Shown here piece by piece: positions 41,969-49,915 of a DNA stretch of 64,000 nucleotides. A program made the position numbers and the translations under genes. The notes under the pieces were generated by a model, which saw only the letters and a list, made by a program, of their open reading frames with translations, was not told the origin of the DNA and did not search any database. The stretch lies in assembly GCF_000421185.1 (NCBI RefSeq), contig NZ_ATWJ01000007.1, positions 372,001-436,000 of the forward strand, written 5' to 3'. The stretch's first letter is position 1. Each line of letters opens with the position of its first letter. Source of the DNA: Ornithinimicrobium pekingense DSM 21552 (GTDB taxonomy: Bacteria > Actinomycetota > Actinomycetes > Actinomycetales > Dermatophilaceae).

Positions 41969-42379
41969 ATGTCCAACGCGCCCACCGTCCTGTTCGTCTG
42001 CGTCCACAACGCCGGCCGCTCACAGATGGCCGCCGCCTACCTGCAGCACCTGTCCGGCGGTGCCGTGGAGGTCCTCTCCGCCGGCTCCGCCCCCGCTGAC
42101 CAGGTCAACCCCGCCGCGGTCGCCGCCATGGCCGAGGACGGCATCGACCTGTCCGCCGGGCAGCCCAAGCTGCTCACCGACGCCGCCGTCCGCTCCTCCG
42201 ACGTCGTCATCACCATGGGCTGCGGCGACACCTGCCCGATCTACCCGGGCAAGCGCTACGAGGACTGGGAGCTGGAGGACCCGGCGGGCCAGGGCCTCGA
42301 GGGCGTGCGCCCGATCCGCGACGAGATCCGCCGACGGGTGGGCGAGCTCCTCGACTCGCTCGGCGTCGATCGTGCATGA
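41969..42379 (+). CDS. arsC: Arsenate reductase (LMW-phosphatase fold)
   Basis: A protein of 136 residues. The active loop is CVHNAGRS (Cys11, Arg17), followed by ITMGCGDTCPIYPGKRYEDWELEDPAG. It matches the catalytic part of the reductase at 39789 without the N-terminal extension. It starts 4 bp after the flavoprotein gene and is the last gene of the ars operon. Confidence 0.93.
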   Translation: MSNAPTVLFVCVHNAGRSQMAAAYLQHLSGGAVEVLSAGSAPADQVNPAAVAAMAEDGIDLSAGQPKLLTDAAVRSSDVVITMGCGDTCPIYPGKRYEDWELEDPAGQGLEGVRPIRDEIRRRVGELLDSLGVDRA

Positions 42380-42475
42380 AACGGTCGGCTCACCCTGCGG
42401 GCGCCCCGTCGGCCGAGAGGCACGAGGTAGCGGGCCGGCCTCGACCGGATCCTGGGCCTGGCGCTCGCCTGGATC

Positions 42476-43894
42476 TCAACCGGAGGTCCGGGGCGGCGCG
42501 TCCGGGGCCTGCGGGTCGTCCTCATCCCCGGGCGCGGCGTCGGGTCGAGGACCGGGGGCGGCCGGCCGCGACAGTCCGGGCAGCAGCGTCTGGCCCTCAC
42601 GCAGGGCCTCCATGGCGCCCGGGTGCTGACCGATGAGCGCGCGGCCCTTGTTGCGGTAGCGCCACAGCTGGAAGGCCCCCAGCGCCCAGAACGGGAACTG
42701 CACGGCCATGGCCACCCGGAAGTCGGCGGAGGTGTAGGTCGACGGGCCACCCGGTGCGCGGTAGTCCAGGATCAGCCCGATCAGGCCGATCGTCATCAAC
42801 GAGGCGACGAACCCGCCGATGTTGATCATCCCGTTGGCGCGCCCGTAGCGCTCCGAGGGGTGGAAGGTGCGCGCCAGGTCGAAGCTGACCATCGACCCGG
42901 GCCCCCCGACCGCCGTGACCATCACCATGACGACCAGCAGCCAGAGCGGCGCCGGGCCCGGCCACAGCAGCACCACCGCCCAGACGGTGGCGATCGCGGC
43001 CACCAGCACCAGGACCAGGGTGGAGCGGTGGTAGGGCATGCGGCTCGTCAGCGAGCCGACCACCGGGCCCGCCGCCATCGCGGTGACGACCATGACGATG
43101 AGCAGCCCGCTCGCGCTCGTCGACGTCAGGCCCTCGGCGATGAGGAACGGGTAGCCCCACAGCATGGTGAACACCGTCGGGCCGAACTGGGACGAGAAGT
43201 GGACCCACAGGCCCAGGCGGGTGCCGGGGTTGCCCCATACCTCGGCCATGCTCCTGGCCAGGGCCCGGACCTTGATGCGCTCGACGACCTCCCCGGTGTA
43301 GGGGGAGTCCCGCACCAGCAGCAGGAGGGCGACGCCGAGGACGACACCGACCCCGGCGGCCACGCCGTAGGACCACCCCCACCCGAACCGTGACAGGGCG
43401 GCCGCCAGGGGAGTGGCGGCCGCGACGGCCCCGAGCTGTCCGACCATGCTGGTCAGCTGGGTCACCATCGGTGCCTGCTTGACGTGGAACCACAGCGCGA
43501 TCAGGCGCAGCAGGCTGGTGAAGACCATCGCGTCGCCGATGCCCAGCAGGACACGTGCCGCGACGCCCGCCTCGAAGGTGCCGGCCAGGGCGAACCAGAA
43601 CTGACCGGCGGTCATCAGCGACAGCCCGACGAACATGAGTCGCTTCGAGCCGTAGCGGTCGATCAGGACGCCGACCGGGATCTGCATCGCGGCGTAGACG
43701 GCCAGCTGCAGCACCGTGAACGTGGACAGCTGGCCCGCGGTGATGTCGAAACGTTCTGCGGCGATGATGCCCGCGACGGACAGCGATGTGCGGTGGAAGA
43801 CCGCGAGGGTGTAGATCGACAGGCCGACCAGCCAGATCACCCAGGCGCGTCGTCTCCCGATGTTGTGCACCTGACGCCGCAGCTCAGCGCCCAT
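42476..43894 (-). CDS. MFS transporter
   Basis: A protein of 472 residues from ATG 43894 (MGAELRRQVHNIG); an in-frame upstream start is possible. About 12 hydrophobic segments are visible. LAVFHRTSLSVAGIIAAERFDITAGQLSTF in helix 1 and GVLIDRYGSKRLMFVG (motif A) are typical. The C-terminal 50 residues are acidic and Pro-rich. The substrate is unknown. It is convergent with the ars operon and marks the start of the core-looking part of the window. Confidence 0.88.
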   Translation of the reverse strand: MGAELRRQVHNIGRRRAWVIWLVGLSIYTLAVFHRTSLSVAGIIAAERFDITAGQLSTFTVLQLAVYAAMQIPVGVLIDRYGSKRLMFVGLSLMTAGQFWFALAGTFEAGVAARVLLGIGDAMVFTSLLRLIALWFHVKQAPMVTQLTSMVGQLGAVAAATPLAAALSRFGWGWSYGVAAGVGVVLGVALLLLVRDSPYTGEVVERIKVRALARSMAEVWGNPGTRLGLWVHFSSQFGPTVFTMLWGYPFLIAEGLTSTSASGLLIVMVVTAMAAGPVVGSLTSRMPYHRSTLVLVLVAAIATVWAVVLLWPGPAPLWLLVVMVMVTAVGGPGSMVSFDLARTFHPSERYGRANGMINIGGFVASLMTIGLIGLILDYRAPGGPSTYTSADFRVAMAVQFPFWALGAFQLWRYRNKGRALIGQHPGAMEALREGQTLLPGLSRPAAPGPRPDAAPGDEDDPQAPDAPPRTSG

Positions 43895-44037
43895 CAACCC
43901 CGCCCATCTGTGTCCTTCCTCTGGCGCGTGACCGGTCGGCCGCCGTACGACCATGCGCGGTCCGTACGGCGGTCACCGTACCGAACGACGGCCCCGGTAC
44001 CGGCGGGACGGCGGGGCGGTTGCGCCGAGGGCCGGGA

Positions 44038-44424
44038 TCAGGCCGTGCCGGACGGGTCGTCCTGGGCCGACTGCGCGGCGACCTTCGCGCGGACCTCGTC
44101 CATGTCGAGGTCCTTGATCTGGGAGATGACGGACTCCAGGTCACGCGCAGGAAGGGCGCCGGCCTGACGGAAGACGAGCATCCCGTCCTTGAAGGCCATG
44201 AGCGTGGGGATGGAGGTGATCTGGGCGCCCGCTGCCAGCGCCTGCTGGGACTCGGTGTCCACCTTGGCGAAGACCACGTCCTCGTGCTGCTCGGCGGCCT
44301 TGTCGTAGACGGGCGCGAACATCTTGCACGGACCGCACCAGTCGGCCCACCAGTCGACCAGCACGATGTCGTTGCCGGTGACGGTCTCCTCGAAGTTCTC
44401 CACGGTCAGCTCACGTGTGCTCAT
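44038..44424 (-). CDS. trxA: Thioredoxin
   Basis: A protein of 128 residues with active site WADWCGPCK (Cys30/Cys33) and the cis-Pro loop ITSIPTLMAFKDG. The C-terminus is extended by about 20 residues beyond the usual 105-110. It is a cytosolic disulfide reductase. It is transcribed divergently from the malic enzyme gene. Confidence 0.93.
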   Translation of the reverse strand: MSTRELTVENFEETVTGNDIVLVDWWADWCGPCKMFAPVYDKAAEQHEDVVFAKVDTESQQALAAGAQITSIPTLMAFKDGMLVFRQAGALPARDLESVISQIKDLDMDEVRAKVAAQSAQDDPSGTA

Positions 44425-44499
44425 GGTCCTCTCAACGTCTCGCCCCCGGGATTCCTTCCGCCGACGGGGTGGCGTGGGTCATGCAGGACAATGAGGCGC

Positions 44500-45918
44500 A
44501 TGAGTCCCGTGCCCTCCGTCTCCAACTCCATCACCGTGCGCCTCGAGCTGCCCGCCCGGGTCACCGCGGTGAGCGAGATCACCACCGCGGTCGCCGACGT
44601 GGGTGGCATGGTGACCGCCGTCGACATCAGCGAGTCGGGAACGGAGCGGCTCCAGGCCGACCTCACCATCGCCACGCACGGCACGGACCACGCGGCCGAG
44701 GTGGTCGAGGCCATCAGCACGGTGGACGGGACGGAGATCGGGCGGGTCAGCGACCGCACCTTCCTGGCCCACCTCGGCGGCAAGCTGGAGGTCACCTCAC
44801 GCCTGCCCATCCGCAACCGGGACGACCTGTCCCTGGTGTACACGCCCGGCGTCGCCAAGATCTGTCAGGCCATCGCCGAGAACCCGGCCGACGCCCGGAG
44901 CCTGACCATCAAGCGCAACACGGTGGCGGTCGTCACGGACGGCACCGCGGTGCTCGGGCTGGGCAACATCGGACCGCTCGCCGCCCTGCCGGTCATGGAG
45001 GGCAAGGCGGCCCTCTTCAAGCGGTTCGCCGACATCGACGCCTTCCCGATCTGCCTGGATGCGCACGACGCCGACGAGATCGTGCGCATCGTCAAGGCGC
45101 TGGCGCCAGGCTTCGCCGGGATCAACCTGGAGGACATCTCCGCGCCGCGCTGCTTCTACATCGAGGCCCGCCTGCGCAAGGAGCTGGACATACCGGTCTT
45201 CCACGACGACCAGCACGGCACCGCGATCGTCGCCCTCGCCGCGCTGAAGAACGCCTTGCGGGTCGTCGGCAAGGAGCTGGCCGAGGTCAAGATCGTCATG
45301 TCGGGCGCCGGGGCCGCAGGTTCGGCCATCATCCGGCTGCTGCTGCGGGCCGGCGCCCGGGACGTGGTCGTCGCCGACGTCGACGGGGTGGTCCACGCGC
45401 GCCGGCCGGACGTGGTGCGGGGGGACAACGGCAACCTGGCCTGGATCGCCAGCCAGACGAACCTGGCCCTCGAGACCGGCACGCTCAAGGACGCGCTGGT
45501 CGGTGCCGACGTCTTCATCGGCGTGTCGGCCGGCAACATCCTCACCGGTGACGACATCGCCACCATGAACGAGGACGCGGTCGTCTTCGCGATGGCCAAC
45601 CCGGTGCCGGAGGTCGACCCGGTCGAGGCCGGACGGCACGCGACCGTGGTGGCGACCGGCCGGAGCGACTTCGCCAACCAGATCAACAACGTCCTCGTCT
45701 TCCCCGGGGTCTTCCGCGGGCTGCTCGACGCCCGCAGCCCCCACATCGACGACGACATGCTGCTGGCGGCCGCCTCCGCGCTGGCGGACGTCGTCCACGC
45801 CGACGAGCTCAACCCCACGTACATCATCCCGAGCGTCTTCAACCCCGAGGCCACCACCGCGGTCGCCCGGGCGGTGGAGTCCGCGGCGCGGGCGCGCGCC
45901 GCGGAGGCCGCGTCCTGA
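44500..45918 (+). CDS. NAD(P)-dependent malic enzyme with N-terminal ACT domain
   Basis: A protein of 472 residues. Residues 1-85 form an ACT-like regulatory domain (ITVRLELPARVTAVSEITTAVADVGGMVTAVDI). The catalytic part has VYTPGVAKICQAIAENP, DGTAVLGLGNIGP, GINLEDISAPRCF, PVFHDDQHGTAIV and the dinucleotide motif VMSGAGAAGSAI. It decarboxylates malate to pyruvate. The ACT domain suggests allosteric control by a small ligand. ATG 44500 or in-frame ATG 44491 may be the start. Confidence 0.93.
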   Translation: MSPVPSVSNSITVRLELPARVTAVSEITTAVADVGGMVTAVDISESGTERLQADLTIATHGTDHAAEVVEAISTVDGTEIGRVSDRTFLAHLGGKLEVTSRLPIRNRDDLSLVYTPGVAKICQAIAENPADARSLTIKRNTVAVVTDGTAVLGLGNIGPLAALPVMEGKAALFKRFADIDAFPICLDAHDADEIVRIVKALAPGFAGINLEDISAPRCFYIEARLRKELDIPVFHDDQHGTAIVALAALKNALRVVGKELAEVKIVMSGAGAAGSAIIRLLLRAGARDVVVADVDGVVHARRPDVVRGDNGNLAWIASQTNLALETGTLKDALVGADVFIGVSAGNILTGDDIATMNEDAVVFAMANPVPEVDPVEAGRHATVVATGRSDFANQINNVLVFPGVFRGLLDARSPHIDDDMLLAAASALADVVHADELNPTYIIPSVFNPEATTAVARAVESAARARAAEAAS

Positions 45919-45983
45919 GCCGGCCGGCCCCGGGTCCGGCCCCCTCGCCCGTCGGACCCGGACCAGGACCCGGTCTGGACCCG

Positions 45984-46328
45984 GTGCGGATGATCGGCTG
46001 GCTCGTGCTCGTCGTGACGCTCGTCGTGCAGGCCGTCGGCCTCTACTCGCCGACCGTCCCGGGGCCGCAGGACGGGCCGCCGGGACTGGACAAGGTGGGC
46101 CACCTGGTGGCGTTCGCGGTGCCGGCGGCCGTGGCCGCTCTGCTGGGTGCCCGCTGGGTCGTGGTGGCCCTGGTGGTGCACGCGGTGGTGAGCGAACCTC
46201 TCCAGTCGCAGCTCGCCCCGTTGCGCCAGCCGGACGTGCTCGACGCGCTCGCGGACCTCGCGGGGATCGCGGTCGGGGTGGCGGTTGCCCGTGCGCTCAG
46301 GCGCCGGTCGGTCATCATGGGGGGATGA
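45984..46328 (+). CDS. VanZ-like small membrane protein
   Basis: A protein of 114 residues with three or four hydrophobic segments. LDKVGHLVAFAVPAAVAALLGA and VVSEPLQSQLAPLRQPDVLDALADLAGIAVGV match the VanZ-like pattern (DKxxH...F and E...Q...R..D..D...N/G). The start is uncertain (GTG 45984). It lies between malic enzyme and yqgE on the same strand. Function unknown. Confidence 0.75.
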   Translation: MRMIGWLVLVVTLVVQAVGLYSPTVPGPQDGPPGLDKVGHLVAFAVPAAVAALLGARWVVVALVVHAVVSEPLQSQLAPLRQPDVLDALADLAGIAVGVAVARALRRRSVIMGG

Positions 46329-46347
46329 CGTCGGCGGAGGAGGTCGC

Positions 46348-46908
46348 ATGGACGACGACCTGACCGGCCGGTTGCTGGTGGCGACGCCGCTGACGGGTGA
46401 CACCTTCGCCCGGACGGTGATCCTGGTGCTGCATCACGGGGACGACGGCGCGCACGGGCTCGTCCTCAACAAACCCCTGGAGGCGTCGGTGGACGTGGTC
46501 CTGCCGGAGTGGCAGCCCTTCGTGACCGCGCCGGGGGTGCTCTTCCAGGGCGGTCCCGTCGGGATGGACACCGCGATGGGTCTGGTGAGCGTGCCGGGGC
46601 ACGAGAGCGGCGACTCGCCGCTGGGGACCCAGCTGCTCTTCGGCGGCATCGGTCTGGTCGACCTCGACGCCCCTGCGCCGCTGGTCGTGCCCGAGCTCGG
46701 GGCCTTTCGCATCTTCGTCGGCTATGCCGGGTGGACCGTGGGTCAGCTGGAGGGCGAGATCGCGCAGGGAGCCTGGTACGTGGTGGCCCGCGAGCCGCGC
46801 GACCCCTTCCACGAGAACGCCGAGGACCTGTGGCGCGAGGTGCTGCTGCGTCAGCGCAACAGCCTGTCGCTGGTGACGACCGCGACCGACCACCCCGAGC
46901 TCAACTGA
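46348..46908 (+). CDS. YqgE/AlgH family protein
   Basis: A protein of 186 residues with the family blocks GRLLVATPLTGDTFARTVILVLHH, GAHGLVLNKPL, VLFQGGPV and FVGYAGWTVGQLEGEIAQGAWYVV. ATG 46348 follows GGAGGAGG. A widespread cytosolic protein of unsettled function. Confidence 0.93.
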   Translation: MDDDLTGRLLVATPLTGDTFARTVILVLHHGDDGAHGLVLNKPLEASVDVVLPEWQPFVTAPGVLFQGGPVGMDTAMGLVSVPGHESGDSPLGTQLLFGGIGLVDLDAPAPLVVPELGAFRIFVGYAGWTVGQLEGEIAQGAWYVVAREPRDPFHENAEDLWREVLLRQRNSLSLVTTATDHPELN

Positions 46909-46936
46909 CCTCTGCCCCGGCCGGGGAGCCCGCGCC

Positions 46937-46942
46937 TACACT
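46937..46942 (+). promoter_or_regulatory. -10 element of an apparently leaderless promoter (DUF3039 gene)
   Basis: TACACT lies 7 nt upstream of ATG 46950, so transcription probably starts at the initiation codon. No good -35 box was seen. Confidence 0.45.
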
Positions 46943-46949
46943 GGAGGGC

Positions 46950-47303
46950 ATGTCGACCGTCCGCATGTCCGACCAGCCGCTCGACGCGCCGGAGGCGCCC
47001 AGCGCCCCGCAGACCCAGACCGCGTTGCTGGAGCGCACGGACACGCGGGCCGAGCCGGACCTGTCCGAGCCCGGCGACCACGAACGGTTCTCGCACTACG
47101 TGCGCAAGGAGAAGATCCTCGAGAGCGCCATGTCCGGGAACCCGGTGATCGCCCTGTGCGGGAAGGTCTGGGTGCCCGGGCGGGACCCGCAGAAGTTCCC
47201 GGTGTGCCCGATGTGCAAGGAGATCTACGAGGGCCTGCGGGAGCCGCAGGACGGGGGCGACGGCGGCGGTTCCGCCGGCGGTGGTGGCGGCGGGTCCGAC
47301 TGA
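46950..47303 (+). CDS. DUF3039-family protein
   Basis: A protein of 117 residues. GDHERFSHYVRKEKILESAMSGNPVIALCGKVWVPGRDPQKFPVCPMCKEIYEGL is the actinobacterial DUF3039 core, with three cysteines (one in ALCGK, two in VCPMC) that could bind zinc. The tail is Gly-rich. Function unknown. It precedes the helicase gene on the same strand. Confidence 0.9.
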   Translation: MSTVRMSDQPLDAPEAPSAPQTQTALLERTDTRAEPDLSEPGDHERFSHYVRKEKILESAMSGNPVIALCGKVWVPGRDPQKFPVCPMCKEIYEGLREPQDGGDGGGSAGGGGGGSD

Positions 47304-47412
47304 CGCGGTGCCGTAGGTACGGCCGCCACGCCATACCACGGCTGGTCGGGCGCTGCGGCGCGTCGCGCACCCGGGTGAGTCGCCCTCGGCAGCGACCTAG
47401 ACTGGGCCGGCC

Positions 47413-49164
47413 ATGTCGACGTCTGCTGCCTCGCACCTTCCTCCCGCCTACCCCGGACGCGCAGCGTGGGGCACCGCCGGCAAGCTGCGTGCCTGGCAGG
47501 CCGCAGCACTCGACCGCTACCTGACCGAGCGGCCCCGGGACTTCCTGGCGGTGGCCACACCCGGTGCGGGCAAGACCACCTTCGCCCTGCGGGTCGCCAC
47601 CGAGCTGCTCGACCGGGGCGAGGTCCAACGGGTCACGGTCGTCGCCCCCACCGAGCACCTGAAGGTGCAGTGGGCGGAGGCCGCCGCCAAGGTCGGCATC
47701 CGGATCGACCCCAGGTTCGCCAACGCGCAGGGCCGCCACGGCCGTGACTTCGACGGCATCGCCGTCACCTACGCCGGGGTCGCGAGCAAGCCGCTCCTGC
47801 ACCGGGCGCGCACCGAGGCCGCCCGCACCCTGGTGATCCTCGACGAGGTTCACCACGGTGGTGACGCGCTCTCCTGGGGGGAGGCGATCCGGGACGCCTT
47901 CGAGCCCGCGACACGGCGGCTGTCGCTCACCGGGACACCCTTCCGCTCCGACACCGCGGCCATCCCGTTCGTGCGCTACGAGATGGACCACGAGGGGGTC
48001 CTGCGCTCCTCCGCCGACTACACCTACGGCTACGCCGACGCCCTCCGGGACGGCGTCGTGCGGCCCGTGCTCTTCCTGTCCTACGGCGGGACGATGCGCT
48101 GGCGGACGAAGGTCGGGGACGAGCTGGAGGTCCGGCTCGGGGAGCCCCTCACCAAGGACGTGACCAAGCAGGCCTGGCGCACGGCGCTCGACCCCGCCGG
48201 TGACTGGGCGCCGGCCGTCCTGCGAGCGGCGGACAAGCGGTTGACCGAGGTCCGCCGCCACGTCGACGACGCCGGTGGCCTGGTCATCGCGACCGACCAG
48301 GCCTCGGCCCGCGCCTATGCCCGGCAGCTGCACGACATCACCGGCGAGAAGCCCACGGTGGTGCTCTCGGACGACGCCGGCGCCTCAGGTCGCATCGAGG
48401 AGTTCGCAGCAGGCACCTCCCGCTGGATGGTCGCGGTCCGCATGGTCTCCGAGGGGGTCGACGTGCCCCGGCTCTGCGTGGGCGTCTACGCGACCTCGAC
48501 CTCGACCCCGCTCTTCTTCGCCCAGGCCGTCGGTCGCTTCGTGCGCGCCCGGCGCCGCGGCGAGACCGCGTCGGTGTTCCTGCCCAACGTCGCCCACCTC
48601 CTCGCGCACGCCGGTTCCATGGAGCAGGAGCGCGACCACGCGCTCAACAAGAAGGCCACCGTCGACGACGAGTCGGTGTGGTCCGAGGAGGAGGGCCTCC
48701 TCGCCGCGGCCAACGCCACCGAGAGCGCCTCGGGCGAGCTGGACGGCGCCTTCGAGGCGCTGCACTCGGCGGCAGAGTTCGACCACGTCCTCTTCGACGC
48801 GGAGCAGTTCGGGCTGGGCGGGATGCCCGGCTCGGAGGACGAGGAGGACTTCCTCGGTCTCCCGGGGCTCCTGGAGCCCGACCAGGTGGCCCACGTCCTG
48901 CGCGAGCGGCAGAAGAAGCAGGTCGGCCGCGGTGGCGGTCGTGAGCGCGCCGAGGCGGTGTCCGCTCACCGGGCCCTCGCCGAGCACCGCAAGGAGCTGA
49001 ACAAGCTCGTGTCGGCCTACGCCCAGAAGAAGGGACAGCCGCACGCGGTCGTGCACGCCGAGCTGCGCCGCGTCTGCGGGGGGCCCGAGCTCGCCACCGC
49101 CAGCGCCGAGCAGGTCCAGGCTCGCATCGAGAGGATCCGCAACTGGTTCGTCGGTCGACGCTGA
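47413..49164 (+). CDS. DEAD/DEAH-box (superfamily 2) helicase
   Basis: A protein of 583 residues. Q-like motif LRAWQAAALDRYL, Walker A VATPGAGKTT, motif II LVILDEVHHGG, motif III SLTGTPFRSD, and the C-terminal RecA domain with VSEGVDVPRL and FFAQAVGRFVRARR. The C-terminal 150 residues form a charged helical domain. The architecture is that of the actinobacterial restriction-type ATP-dependent helicases. ATG 47413 lies 9 nt after TAGACT, so the mRNA is leaderless or nearly so. Confidence 0.92.
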   Translation: MSTSAASHLPPAYPGRAAWGTAGKLRAWQAAALDRYLTERPRDFLAVATPGAGKTTFALRVATELLDRGEVQRVTVVAPTEHLKVQWAEAAAKVGIRIDPRFANAQGRHGRDFDGIAVTYAGVASKPLLHRARTEAARTLVILDEVHHGGDALSWGEAIRDAFEPATRRLSLTGTPFRSDTAAIPFVRYEMDHEGVLRSSADYTYGYADALRDGVVRPVLFLSYGGTMRWRTKVGDELEVRLGEPLTKDVTKQAWRTALDPAGDWAPAVLRAADKRLTEVRRHVDDAGGLVIATDQASARAYARQLHDITGEKPTVVLSDDAGASGRIEEFAAGTSRWMVAVRMVSEGVDVPRLCVGVYATSTSTPLFFAQAVGRFVRARRRGETASVFLPNVAHLLAHAGSMEQERDHALNKKATVDDESVWSEEEGLLAAANATESASGELDGAFEALHSAAEFDHVLFDAEQFGLGGMPGSEDEEDFLGLPGLLEPDQVAHVLRERQKKQVGRGGGRERAEAVSAHRALAEHRKELNKLVSAYAQKKGQPHAVVHAELRRVCGGPELATASAEQVQARIERIRNWFVGRR

Positions 49165-49237
49165 GCACCCGCCCCCGGGCGCCCCGACGGATCCTCTGCC
49201 GGCCCACCCCCTGCCGCCGGGTGAGATGCTGCGGGGC

Positions 49238-49915
49238 ATGACCGCGCCGCAGCACCCGCGCCCGGAGACCGCGCAGACGCTCGACCGGGGGCTGCAGGTG
49301 CTGCTGGAGCTCGGCCGACCCGGGGGAGCGGGCGGGCTCACCGTCAGCGAGCTGGCCGTGCGCCTCGAGGTGAGCCGCGCCGTCGTCTACCGGCTGGTCA
49401 CCACGCTCGAGCACCGCGCCTTCGTCAGCCGCTCCGAGGACGGTCGTTACCGCCTGGGTCTGGGGGTCGCCCGGTTGCAGTATGCCGTCCGCCCGGTCCT
49501 GGTCGACGTCGCCCGCCCGGTGCTGCAGGAGCTCGCCGACCGGACGGGCGCGACGGCGCACCTCACGGTCGCCGAGGGGGACCAGGCGGTCGCGCTGCTG
49601 GTCACCGAGCCGAGCTGGACCGACCTTCACGTCGCCTACCGCGTCGGGAGCCGGCACCCCCTCGAACGTGGGGCGGCGGGCCGGGCGATCCTCGAGGGTC
49701 GGCACGGCCACCCCGACCGGGCCACGACGACGACGGGTGAGCTGCAGCTGGGCGCCCACGGCGTGGCCGCGGCCGTGCCCGCCGTCCCGGGTCTCGAGGC
49801 GTCGGTCGGGGTGGTCACCATGGGACCGCCACCGCCCGTGGAGGAGCTGGTGCTGGCGGCCGCGAGAAGCCTGGGGAGTCGTCTGACCGGGGGCCCGGCC
49901 GACTCGGTAGGGTGA
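49238..49915 (+). CDS. IclR-family transcriptional regulator
   Basis: A protein of 225 residues. The N-terminal winged helix-turn-helix is QTLDRGLQVLLELGRPGGAGGLTVSELAVRLEVSRAVVYRLVTTLEHRAFV. The C-terminal effector domain starts around LVDVARPVLQELADRTGATAHLTVAEGDQAVAL. ATG 49238 or in-frame ATG 49226 may be the start. The stop overlaps the next GTG (GTGA). Target genes are not evident. Confidence 0.88.
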   Translation: MTAPQHPRPETAQTLDRGLQVLLELGRPGGAGGLTVSELAVRLEVSRAVVYRLVTTLEHRAFVSRSEDGRYRLGLGVARLQYAVRPVLVDVARPVLQELADRTGATAHLTVAEGDQAVALLVTEPSWTDLHVAYRVGSRHPLERGAAGRAILEGRHGHPDRATTTTGELQLGAHGVAAAVPAVPGLEASVGVVTMGPPPPVEELVLAAARSLGSRLTGGPADSVG

